A stretch of 5,336 nt of DNA from NCBI GenBank assembly GCA_937875605.1, contig CALLXZ010000110.1:1-5336 (forward strand), in the 5' to 3' direction. Shown one piece after another: positions 1 through 5,336 of the stretch (positions within the stretch are counted from its first letter, which is position 1; the number at the start of each line of letters is the position of its first letter). This DNA is from an uncultured Moheibacter sp. GTDB taxonomy: Bacteria > Bacteroidota > Bacteroidia > Flavobacteriales > Weeksellaceae. Position numbers and translations under genes: made by a program. Under the pieces are notes generated by a model. It saw only the letters and a program-made list of their open reading frames with translations. It was not told the DNA's origin and did not search any database.

Positions 1-756
1 TCGCTGACCGGAAGTGAGAAAGCCGGATCTTCTGTAGCGGCCGTTGCCGGAAAAGAAATCAAAAAATCGGTTTTGGAATTAGGTGGAAGCAATGCGTTTA
101 TCGTCATGGACGATGCTAATTTGGATGCCATTTTGGATAAAGCAATCAATGCCCGATACCGAAATGCAGGACAGAGTTGCATTGCAGCCAAACGATTTTT
201 AGTGCAGGAAGGAATTTATGATTCATTTCTTGAGAAATTCACCGAAAAAGTGAAAGCTTTAAAGATGGGTGATCCATTTGATGAAGAAACGGAAATCGGT
301 CCGATGGCAAGAGTGGATCTAGCAGAAGAATTGGAACAACAAGTAAAAAAATCGGTAGAATTAGGCGCAAAAATCATAACCGGTGGAAACCGTAAAGATG
401 CTTATTTTGAACCAACTGTCTTAACCGAAATCACTCCTGAAATGCCAGTTTTCAAAGAAGAAACATTTGGTCCGGTAGCGGTTATTGTCAAAATAAACTC
501 TTTTGAAGAAGCAGTTCAATTAAGCAATCTAACTACATTTGGCTTAGGTGTTTCTATTTGCACTAAAGATGTTAAGAAATATTCAAGCCAAGTTCATTTA
601 TTTGAAGAAGGAGCGGTGTTTTTTAATGAATTGGTTCGTTCCGATCCAAAGCTTCCATTTGGCGGCGTGAAAAAATCAGGGTTTGGGCGAGAACTTTCCG
701 AAGAAGGAATTCGGGAGTTTGTCAACATAAAAACCATCGTTATTTCAAAAGAATAA
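1..756 (+). CDS. sad: NAD(P)-dependent succinate-semialdehyde dehydrogenase, Sad/YneI type (5' end outside window)
   Basis: This is the C-terminal 251 residues of an aldehyde dehydrogenase. The frame is open from base 1, so the true start lies upstream; an internal TTG at 73 is not the start because the conserved TGSEKAGSSVAA stretch precedes it. Family members have about 460 residues, so roughly 45% is missing. The general-base Glu of the ELGG motif is encoded at 76-78, and the catalytic Cys of NAGQSCIAAKRF at 178-180. EETFGPVAV and PFGGVKKSGFGREL are the usual cofactor-site and C-terminal motifs. PMARVDL, PTVLTEITPEM and the ending EFVNIKTI resemble E. coli Sad (YneI) more than GabD, from memory. 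The enzyme oxidises succinate semialdehyde to succinate in the cytoplasm, the last step of GABA-type degradation. No GABA transaminase is visible, so the substrate is inferred from the family. A terminator follows 20 nt after the stop. The ALDH call is certain; the exact substrate is less so. Confidence 0.93.
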   Translation, partial: SLTGSEKAGSSVAAVAGKEIKKSVLELGGSNAFIVMDDANLDAILDKAINARYRNAGQSCIAAKRFLVQEGIYDSFLEKFTEKVKALKMGDPFDEETEIGPMARVDLAEELEQQVKKSVELGAKIITGGNRKDAYFEPTVLTEITPEMPVFKEETFGPVAVIVKINSFEEAVQLSNLTTFGLGVSICTKDVKKYSSQVHLFEEGAVFFNELVRSDPKLPFGGVKKSGFGRELSEEGIREFVNIKTIVISKE

Positions 757-776
757 ACATTTTTTTAAAATAAGAT

Positions 777-814
777 AAAAACCTCTTAAATTTAATTTTT
801 TAAGAGGTTTTTTT
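777..814 (+). terminator. Rho-independent terminator after the aldehyde dehydrogenase gene
   Basis: A perfect 14-bp stem pairs 777-790 (aaaaacctcttaaa) with 799-812 (tttaagaggttttt) around an 8-nt loop (tttaattt). The right arm runs into a T tract (808-814), the classic form for termination on the plus strand. It starts 20 nt after the stop at 756 and lies 36 nt before the next start at 851, so it separates the two plus-strand genes. The rest of the 94-nt gap is AT-rich, and I see no clear promoter in it. Confidence 0.92.
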
Positions 815-850
815 ATGGTTTTTAATTAATTTTAAACTCTAAACTCAGGT

Positions 851-2062
851 ATGGATTTGCATTCGGGATTGCCTTATTGGATCGTAAAAAATGAACTTTT
901 TAATTATTACAATCCACTTAAAACCAATTTAAAAATAGAAGTTGTCATCATCGGATCCGGAATTACAGGTGCGTTGGTTGCACATGAACTTTGTAAAGCC
1001 GGCATTAATTGTGCTGTAATTGATAAACGAACAATCTCGACGGGAAGCACAGCTGCCAGTACGGCGCAATTGCAATATGAAATTGATGTTCCGCTTTGTG
1101 AAATGAAAGATAAAGTGGGAGAGAACCTTGCGTCGAGAGCGTATCAGGCAAGTTTGGAATCGATAAAAGATATCCAAAAAGTTTTAAAAGAATCGAAAGT
1201 TGATGCTGACTTTAAAAATGTTTCGAGCATTTGGTTGGCTTCTTATAAAAAGGATTTGAAATTGCTGGAAAAAGAATTTGAAATTCGTACAAAACATGGA
1301 CTTCCGGTTTCTTTTTTGAACAATTTAGAATTAGCGAAGCAACATAAAATAGAGGCTCCAGGCGCATTAAAAAATAAAGAAGCCGCACAGATGGATTGTT
1401 ATGCGGCGGCTACCGGATTGCTTCAATTTCATTTGAAAAAGAAAGAACTGGAATTATTTTCCCATACTGAAATTATGAAATGGAAAGAATTGGGAAGTGG
1501 TTATGAATTGCTTACGGAATCCGGACATACAATCCGATGTAAGTATGTGGTAATTGCAGCCGGATTTGAAGCAGGACAATTTCTTCCAAAAAACGTCATG
1601 AAACTTTTATCAACTTATGCCTTGGTTTCCAATCCTGTAGATCAAAAGGATTTATGGCCGGAAAGAAGTTTGATTTGGGAAACAAAGGAGCCTTATTTTT
1701 ATATGCGAACGACTTCTGATAACCGGATGATGATAGGAGGGGAGGACGAAGATTTTCAAAATCCGGTAAAACGCGATGATTTATTGCGGGAAAAGATTAA
1801 AAAATTGGAAAAACAATTTTATAAAATTTATCCGGATATTCCATTTGAAGTGGATATGGCTTGGTGCGGAACCTTCAGTTCTACCGAAGATGGTTTGCCT
1901 TACATCGGGACTTGGCCTGGGAAAAAGCGAATGTTCTTTGCACTTGGGTACGGCGGAAACGGAATCACATTCAGCATGATTGCAGCTCAAATTATCGCTA
2001 ATGAACTTTCCGGTAAAAAAGATGAAAGAGCCGAAATATTTGGTTTTGAAAGATCGAATTAA
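851..2062 (+). CDS. FAD-dependent oxidoreductase, DAO (glycine/D-amino acid oxidase-like) family
   Basis: A complete 403-residue flavoprotein. The N-terminal beta-alpha-beta FAD-binding fold reads VVIIGSGITG, with the GxGxxG at residues 35-40 and an acidic residue (D58 in AVIDKR) at the end of the second strand to bind the ribose. STGSTAASTAQL (residues 63-74) fits the FAD-contacting loop of DAO enzymes. YVVIAAGFEAG (232-242) is the second FAD-contact strand, and EDGLPYIG (346-353) with ALGYGGNGITFS (364-375) is the C-terminal flavin-binding signature. It is probably cytoplasmic and oxidises an amine or amino acid, but the sequence does not show the substrate. Some related proteins carry an extra C-terminal Rieske 2Fe-2S domain; this one ends without it. 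The ATG at 851 gives a normal N-terminus (DLHSGLPYW) before the FAD fold, and no Shine-Dalgarno is seen. A terminator upstream suggests that it is transcribed alone. Its stop codon overlaps that of the convergent TPR gene. Confidence 0.9.
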   Translation: MDLHSGLPYWIVKNELFNYYNPLKTNLKIEVVIIGSGITGALVAHELCKAGINCAVIDKRTISTGSTAASTAQLQYEIDVPLCEMKDKVGENLASRAYQASLESIKDIQKVLKESKVDADFKNVSSIWLASYKKDLKLLEKEFEIRTKHGLPVSFLNNLELAKQHKIEAPGALKNKEAAQMDCYAAATGLLQFHLKKKELELFSHTEIMKWKELGSGYELLTESGHTIRCKYVVIAAGFEAGQFLPKNVMKLLSTYALVSNPVDQKDLWPERSLIWETKEPYFYMRTTSDNRMMIGGEDEDFQNPVKRDDLLREKIKKLEKQFYKIYPDIPFEVDMAWCGTFSSTEDGLPYIGTWPGKKRMFFALGYGGNGITFSMIAAQIIANELSGKKDERAEIFGFERSN

Positions 2063-2562
2063 AGATTCAGCATTTCGGATTTCTTACGAACTCTTTCGAT
2101 GTCGGATTTCAATTGATCTAATTTTTCTAAATTATTCTGCATCGGAATGATTTCCTTGTATTTTTCGATGGCTTCTTCAAATCTTCCTGAATATTCCAGC
2201 ATATACGCCCATTCTGTCCAAAGCGAAACTTTGTTGATTCCTACTATATCCTTGGCTTTTAAAATATGCGCTTCCGCTTCAGGACCGCGAAGCTCGGTAT
2301 TGAGCAAATAGAGATAATTGATATAGGGAGCAGGATAATCCGGCGAGAAGTCCATGGCTTGTTTATATAAATTTTCTGCTTCGCGAAATCTTTTTTCTTT
2401 GGTTTCGTAAATCCAAGCAATGTGGTTATAAGCTTTTCCAAATCCCGGTTCTTCTTCAATTATGCTAAACAAAAGTGCCTTCGCTTCATCGACTTCGTTG
2501 TCAGTAATTAGTTGATCTGCATACCTGAATTTCCCTTCCAATTCTTCTAACTTCTCGTTCAT
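2059..2562 (-). CDS. Small cytoplasmic tetratricopeptide-repeat (TPR) protein
   Basis: A 167-residue, mostly helical protein with TPR-like helix pairs: residues 11-40 (ending IIEEEPG), 43-76 (AYNHIAWIYETKEKRFREAE through FSPD) and 112-142 (LWTEWAYMLEYSGRFEEAIE through IIPM). A more diverged helical pair lies at 78-107, and a charged helical tail at 143-164. There is no signal peptide or membrane segment, so it is probably a cytoplasmic protein-binding scaffold; the partner is unknown. The frame is open back to an ATG at 2670, but I chose the ATG at 2562 (MNEKLEELEGKF). The extra 36 residues would be encoded across a strong hairpin at 2629-2663 and look like translated non-coding sequence (MFQIPAFFNEKQ). 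The gene lies downstream of the sigma-factor operon on the same strand, but the hairpin separates them. It converges with the FAD oxidoreductase gene and overlaps its stop by 4 nt. Confidence 0.82.
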   Translation of the reverse strand: MNEKLEELEGKFRYADQLITDNEVDEAKALLFSIIEEEPGFGKAYNHIAWIYETKEKRFREAENLYKQAMDFSPDYPAPYINYLYLLNTELRGPEAEAHILKAKDIVGINKVSLWTEWAYMLEYSGRFEEAIEKYKEIIPMQNNLEKLDQLKSDIERVRKKSEMLNL

Positions 2563-2628
2563 TTCAATTGTAATTAATTTGGTTGTAAATGTAAGCATAT
2601 TTCGTTTTTGAAAAAGAGACAGAATTAG

Positions 2629-2663
2629 AAATCCCTGCTTTTCATTAAAAAAAGCAGGGATTT
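2629..2663 (-). terminator. Probable intrinsic terminator of the sigma-factor/surface-protein operon
   Basis: A perfect 14-bp stem pairs 2629-2642 (aaatccctgctttt) with 2650-2663 (aaaagcagggattt) around a 7-nt loop. It lies 27 nt beyond the stop of the head-GIN lipoprotein gene, read on the minus strand. The stem is GC-rich in its core, but the T tract that follows on the minus strand is short and interrupted (TTTCTAATTCT), so termination may be partial or the hairpin may instead protect the mRNA 3' end. On the plus strand no T tract follows. The remaining bases of 2563-2690 are AT-rich leader sequence of the TPR gene. Confidence 0.72.
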
Positions 2664-2690
2664 GAAACAAAATATCTGAGTTAAGAAATT

Positions 2691-3407
2691 TTAGTTTGAA
2701 TCGATGATATCACCAGATCCTGCCGATTTCACATTGATTTTGGATGGATTTCCTTTATAGAAAATATCTCCTGATCCGGCAACAGCTCCAGTTAAAGAAC
2801 CTGAACAAGTGACTTCTACATCTCCTGAGCCGGAAACTCCTATTTCTGTATCGGTCGTTTTAAGCCCAAATGCATTGACATCACCCGAACCAGAAATTCC
2901 GATTTTCAATTTATTGGAATTACCACTTAATTTAATGTTTCCAGAACCGGAGATCGCAACATTTGTATTCTGAGCGGAAATACCAGTTTCGATATCGCCG
3001 GAACCGCTAAGAGCAACCGAGAAATCATTGCTTTTCTGAACGCCTTTTGCTGTAATGTTTCCGGAACCTGAAAGACCAATTGATTTCAGATTTTGAGCAT
3101 TTAAAGTTACTTTTACGGCTTTTCTGAAATTCAGATTGACACCTTTTTTTGTTTTGATGACTAAAGTTGTCCCCTGAACTTCTACTTCTATTTTTTCTAA
3201 AATATTGGATTCTCCTTCCAATTTAATTTTTCCGTCCTGAGCTGCATCGTTTATCACAACATCAAATGCTCCTGCAGATTCTACTCCATCAAAGTTTTTG
3301 TTTACAGTTCGGGTTTCACTGTTCATGTTTCCGTTTCCTTTTACGGTTTCCTGTGCACAAGAAATCAAGGATAAACTGAATAAAGCGGTAATTAAGATTG
3401 TTTTCAT
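2691..3407 (-). CDS. Head GIN domain (DUF2807) lipoprotein with SGSG repeats
   Basis: A 238-residue exported protein. Residues 1-16 form a short lipoprotein signal peptide, and LISC (14-17) is a lipobox, so C17 should be lipidated and anchor the protein to a membrane. Residues 33-108 (TVNKNFDGVESAGAFDVVIN onward) match the usual start of the DUF2807 'putative auto-transporter adhesin, head GIN' family. From 113 to 235 there are seven copies of an S/A-G-S-G-D/N-I/V turn, at residues 113, 134, 153, 172, 192, 210 and 229. The spacing of 18-21 residues is typical of a right-handed beta-solenoid. It is the last gene of the sigma-factor operon, 32 nt after the DUF4097-like gene. Its function is not known: the adhesin label is a family name, and a structural or stress-related role in the envelope is inferred from its neighbours. 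C201 is the only other cysteine. Confidence 0.9.
   Translation of the reverse strand: MKTILITALFSLSLISCAQETVKGNGNMNSETRTVNKNFDGVESAGAFDVVINDAAQDGKIKLEGESNILEKIEVEVQGTTLVIKTKKGVNLNFRKAVKVTLNAQNLKSIGLSGSGNITAKGVQKSNDFSVALSGSGDIETGISAQNTNVAISGSGNIKLSGNSNKLKIGISGSGDVNAFGLKTTDTEIGVSGSGDVEVTCSGSLTGAVAGSGDIFYKGNPSKINVKSAGSGDIIDSN
2703..3071 (-). repeat. Seven-copy SGSG(D/N) repeat block in the head GIN lipoprotein
   Basis: The block encodes seven turns of the form S/A-G-S-G-D/N-I/V at residues 113-235, one every 18-21 residues. At the DNA level the copies differ mainly at synonymous positions: the first serine is TCA, AGC, TCC or TCT, and the glycines use GGT, GGC, GGA or GGG. The repeat is therefore kept at protein level and is not a recent tandem duplication. 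The bases between the turns are not alike. Confidence 0.85.
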
Positions 3408-3439
3408 CTGTTTTATAATTTAATTAATTTTTTAATTTC

Positions 3440-4486
3440 TTATTTAATTTTTGCACTTCCGTAGGTCATATTGATCAGAATTTCTCCTGAACCGTTCCCG
3501 GCTTTTCCTTCATAGGTTTTTACGACACTTTTTTCTATTTGCTTGCTCATATTTACGCTGGAAGGAAAAGACATGCCCCCGTATTTGAAATTGCCAGTCA
3601 GGGTGTATCCGGAACCAGATTCGATACCAATCGAAACATCTGAATAGTCTGCTCCGATGGAGATTTTGTTAAATCCTTTTTTTACATTTCCGATGGAAAT
3701 CGACCCATAACTTCCTGATGAAACAAAGCTTTGCTGAATAGTTCCAACTTTTACGTTTGTATAATCCGCTACATTTGAAAAAGTTCCGGCTTCTTCCAGA
3801 AAAATATTTCCATAATCCATACTGTTGACCAAATCGCCAATTTTACCAAGGTTTACATCACTGTAATCCGCATTCAGATTGATTACTTCCGATCTCCCAA
3901 GCGTTAATTTACTATAATCCATTGTAATATTGGCAGATTTCACAAAATCCACGTTGGCACTCGTTACATAATCCAAATCCCAAGTATTGAGTGCATTTTC
4001 CATTTTACCAAGCGTTAAATTACCATAATCTAAATTGATAACCGAAGTTCCTTTCAATACATCCAAAGAAATGTTTCCATAACGATTTATGAGGTTGACA
4101 TTGTTGGTTTTAGGTAATTTCACGAAATAGTGAATGGTAATATTTGTATTGTTACTATTTTTTATGTTTTTGAAAATGGTCTCCGCCGAAACAAGATTGG
4201 AATTAGCAGAAAAATCTACTGAAATTGAATTCAGACGTTCTTTCACCCGTTCTGCATTTTTTCCATCTACTTTTATTTCGATGTGGAATTCGACAATATT
4301 TTTATCCCAAGTGGTCATGTTTACATTACCGTATTTATTGTTGATTCGCAATTCTGCATTGGGATTGACAGAAAAGGTTTTGTCTATCACTTTTGTTTCC
4401 GCCACTAAAGGGTTTCCGGCAAATGCAAATGCATTTGCGTTTGCAAACAAAAGTAGAATGAGGAAAAGGTTAAAATATCGTTTCAT
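3440..4486 (-). CDS. Exported DUF4097-like beta-repeat protein
   Basis: A 348-residue exported protein. MKR plus the hydrophobic stretch 4-22 is a Sec signal peptide; AFA before GNP (21-23) fits signal peptidase I cleavage after A23. No lipobox cysteine is present, so the mature protein is probably periplasmic or surface-located. Residues 30-130 form a non-repeated domain (TFSVNPNAELRINNKYGNVN, then VKERLNSISVDFSA) of the kind found before DUF4097 repeats in flavobacteria. A solenoid follows, with turns on Tyr-Gly/Ser/Asp/Thr at Y136, 154, 173, 191, 208, 225, 242, 260, 281 and 302, and a last one at Y342 (MTYGSAKIK). The ATG at 4486 lies inside the 3' end of the membrane protein gene (17-nt overlap), which suggests translational coupling. 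There are no cysteines and no catalytic motifs. Its role is unknown; the operon context points to envelope sensing or reinforcement. Confidence 0.85.
   Translation of the reverse strand: MKRYFNLFLILLLFANANAFAFAGNPLVAETKVIDKTFSVNPNAELRINNKYGNVNMTTWDKNIVEFHIEIKVDGKNAERVKERLNSISVDFSANSNLVSAETIFKNIKNSNNTNITIHYFVKLPKTNNVNLINRYGNISLDVLKGTSVINLDYGNLTLGKMENALNTWDLDYVTSANVDFVKSANITMDYSKLTLGRSEVINLNADYSDVNLGKIGDLVNSMDYGNIFLEEAGTFSNVADYTNVKVGTIQQSFVSSGSYGSISIGNVKKGFNKISIGADYSDVSIGIESGSGYTLTGNFKYGGMSFPSSVNMSKQIEKSVVKTYEGKAGNGSGEILINMTYGSAKIK
3575..4084 (-). repeat. Tyr-centred beta-solenoid repeat block in the DUF4097-like protein
   Basis: Ten successive turns of the form (D/R/S/K)-Y-(G/S/T/V)-x, followed by a short hydrophobic strand, occupy residues 135-304. 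Examples are DYGNLTLG, DYSKLTLG, DYSDVNLG, DYGNIFLE, DYTNVKVG, SYGSISIG and DYSDVSIG. The tyrosines are 17-21 residues apart, and several turns end in LG, VG or IG. The copies are diverged and have no obvious DNA-level identity, so they are an old protein-level repeat. Confidence 0.82.
4419..4444. repeat. 26-bp near-perfect palindrome in the signal-peptide codons
   Basis: The perfect core gcaaatgcatttgc (4425-4438) extends on both sides by gcaaa/tttgc with one mismatched pair (4424/4439), giving 12 of 13 complementary pairs with no spacer. It falls in the ANAFAFA codons of the DUF4097-like gene, where GCA alternates with AAY and TTT codons. It may therefore be a by-product of that low-complexity peptide rather than a protein-binding site. 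Confidence 0.6.
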
Positions 4487-5030
4487 CTTGATTGTTTTTA
4501 AATTCTTGTATCGTATTAATTTGGGTTAGAACCGATTCTAAAACTTCCACCTGCAGTTGTAAGTTCATCAAAACCGATTTCATCACTTGTGGATTTCCGC
4601 CACTTTGTTTTAAATCAATTAATAAATGGTTGTAATCTTTTTGCAACATATCCAATTTGGAAAGAGAAGTATTTACTAAGTCTTGATTATCTGTATTTTC
4701 CAGTGATTTTACTTTTTTCACATTCATCTCCACGATGTAAGCCAATTGATTTTCAGCCTCGCCTAATTCAGGAGAAAATTCTGCGAGTGTAACGGAATTA
4801 TTCTGTACATTTTCCGGACGCATTTCGAGCCAATAATAAGTGGAAAGCATCAAAATAGGAATCATCACCGCTGCTACTTTCCAATAATTAAATCTCAGTT
4901 TTTCTACCGCGGGAAAGTTCTGTTCTAATTTGTCAAAAAATCGTTTTTCATGCCCTGAAGGAAGTGGAAATTCTTCCCGAATCAGGTCTTTATTTTGATC
5001 AAATATATTTTTCCATTTATCTTCCATCAT
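4470..5030 (-). CDS. Single-pass membrane protein, probable anti-sigma factor
   Basis: A 186-residue protein with no cysteines. The N-terminal 49 residues are charged and contain LPSGHEKRFFDKLEQ (23-37), a motif I associate with flavobacterial proteins encoded next to ECF sigma factors. One membrane helix follows (about 50-68, YWKVAAVMIPILMLSTYYW). The C-terminal part (about 70-186) is largely helical, with heptad-like stretches at 95-140 and 148-178 (VMKSVLMNLQLQVEVLESVL), and by topology should be periplasmic. The gene starts 4 nt after the sigma factor stop and its end overlaps the next gene by 17 nt. Position, topology and the motif point to a membrane anti-sigma factor that binds the sigma factor through its cytoplasmic N-terminus. 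The zinc-binding HxxxCxxC of ZAS anti-sigmas is absent and no FecR domain is seen, so the role is inferred. ATG at 5030 or the adjacent ATG at 5027 could be the start. Confidence 0.8.
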   Translation of the reverse strand: MMEDKWKNIFDQNKDLIREEFPLPSGHEKRFFDKLEQNFPAVEKLRFNYWKVAAVMIPILMLSTYYWLEMRPENVQNNSVTLAEFSPELGEAENQLAYIVEMNVKKVKSLENTDNQDLVNTSLSKLDMLQKDYNHLLIDLKQSGGNPQVMKSVLMNLQLQVEVLESVLTQINTIQEFKNNQDETIF

Positions 5031-5034
5031 TACT

Positions 5035-5336
5035 TTAATTTAAAAGTGTAACCAATTTATTTTTAGCTCTATTAAGCATAACTCTTGAATTCGCATAACT
5101 CACATCTAATATCTCTGAAATCTCTTCGTAATCGTATCCTTCAAGATAATAAAGCGAGAGGATGATGCGGTAGTTTTCAGGCAGTTCATTCATCGCTTTT
5201 TTAACCGATTCTATTTTTTCTGTTAAATCAATTTCCTCTTCTGGTTCCATCAATTCCAAATCATCAGAAGAACTTGATTTGTCATACATTTTATCTTTTT
5301 TCAGATAATCCAATGATTTATTAATGACAATTTTTT
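5035..5336 (-). CDS. ECF-type RNA polymerase sigma-70 factor (5' end outside window)
   Basis: The C-terminal 99 residues of a sigma factor. The frame is open to the window edge: the residues before the TTG at 5313 read KIVINKS and continue into LDYLKKDKM, the usual end of ECF sigma region 2. The gene therefore starts outside and about 70-90 N-terminal residues are missing. After an acidic linker (SSSSDDLELMEPEEEIDL) comes region 4. LPENYRIILSLYYLEGYDYEEISEILDV and SYANSRVMLNRAKNKL form the helix-turn-helix that contacts the -35 element. It is the first visible gene of the operon, with 4 nt before the membrane protein start. ECF factors are commonly released from a membrane-bound partner and often activate their own operon; that this one does so is inference. 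The operon promoter lies beyond base 5336. Confidence 0.93.
   Translation of the reverse strand, partial: KIVINKSLDYLKKDKMYDKSSSSDDLELMEPEEEIDLTEKIESVKKAMNELPENYRIILSLYYLEGYDYEEISEILDVSYANSRVMLNRAKNKLVTLLN

Noticed and set aside
73..75. TTG at 73 as the start of the aldehyde dehydrogenase gene
   Set aside because: The frame stays open to base 1 and encodes conserved ALDH sequence (TGSEKAGSSVAA) before it, so this is an internal leucine codon of a gene cut by the window edge.
827..834. Possible -7 promoter box TAATTTTA before the FAD oxidoreductase gene
   Set aside because: It lacks the final G, has no -33 element, and the expected -33 position falls within the terminator stem. A promoter must exist near here or upstream, but the sequence does not fix it.
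929..1177. Minus-strand open frame of 82 codons inside the FAD oxidoreductase gene
   Set aside because: It is antisense to the conserved FAD-binding region, has low-complexity composition, and shows no recognisable domain.
1776..1990. Two short open frames, one on each strand, near the 3' end of the FAD oxidoreductase gene
   Set aside because: Both lie wholly inside the conserved C-terminal flavin-binding part of the real gene and resemble no protein family.
2586..2593. Possible Bacteroidota -7 promoter box (minus-strand TACATTTA, near TAnnTTTG) before the TPR gene
   Set aside because: One fixed position is wrong and no TTG-type -33 element lies about 20 nt upstream. In sequence this AT-rich such matches occur by chance.
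3408..3439. AT-only inverted repeats in the 32-nt gap between the two surface-protein genes
   Set aside because: They are short TTAATTAA-type matches expected by composition, with no GC core for a terminator or operator.
4134..4529. Plus-strand open frame of 131 codons opposite the DUF4097-like gene
   Set aside because: Its hydrophobic stretches come from the complement of the signal-peptide and repeat codons. It also crosses the junction of two well-supported minus-strand genes.
5311..5313. TTG at 5313 as the start of the sigma factor gene
   Set aside because: The frame continues to the window edge with KIVINKS, which is the normal end of ECF region 2. The real start lies outside the window.

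Overview
The window looks like chromosomal DNA of a Bacteroidota bacterium, most likely a member of the Flavobacteriaceae. The reasons are low GC content by eye, no clear Shine-Dalgarno sequences before the starts, and a gene cluster typical of that group: an ECF sigma factor, a membrane protein, and DUF4097-like and head-GIN (DUF2807) surface proteins. The family calls come from reading motifs and recalling family members; no database search was run.

Left part, plus strand (1-2062). The window opens inside a succinate-semialdehyde dehydrogenase of the Sad/YneI type. Its catalytic C-terminal half is present and ends at 756. A strong intrinsic terminator (777-814) follows. A stand-alone FAD-dependent oxidoreductase of the DAO fold (851-2062) comes next. 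The terminator suggests that these two genes are separate transcription units.

Right part, minus strand (5336 down to 2059). A compact four-gene cluster reads leftward: the C-terminal part of an ECF sigma-70 factor (cut by the window edge), a single-pass membrane protein placed where an anti-sigma factor would be, an exported DUF4097-like repeat protein, and a head-GIN lipoprotein. The gaps are 4 nt, then a 17-nt overlap, then 32 nt, so this is almost certainly one operon. A 14-bp hairpin just after the lipoprotein gene probably ends it. Beyond that hairpin is a small cytoplasmic TPR protein, best started at 2562. It converges tail-to-tail with the FAD oxidoreductase gene, and the two stop codons share the palindrome TTAA.

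How the parts may work together (inference): the membrane protein probably holds the sigma factor and links its release to a cell-envelope signal. The two exported beta-repeat proteins would then be either the output of the system or part of its sensor. Both are built from short repeats of about 17-21 residues, one centred on Tyr-Gly/Ser/Asp turns and the other on Ser-Gly-Ser-Gly-Asp/Asn turns, as expected for stacked beta-solenoids. This cluster is the most interesting part of the window. Its general layout is common in flavobacteria, but its function is, as far as I know, not established. No tRNA, rRNA, CRISPR array, insertion sequence or attachment site was seen. No gene-free stretch exceeds about 130 bases.
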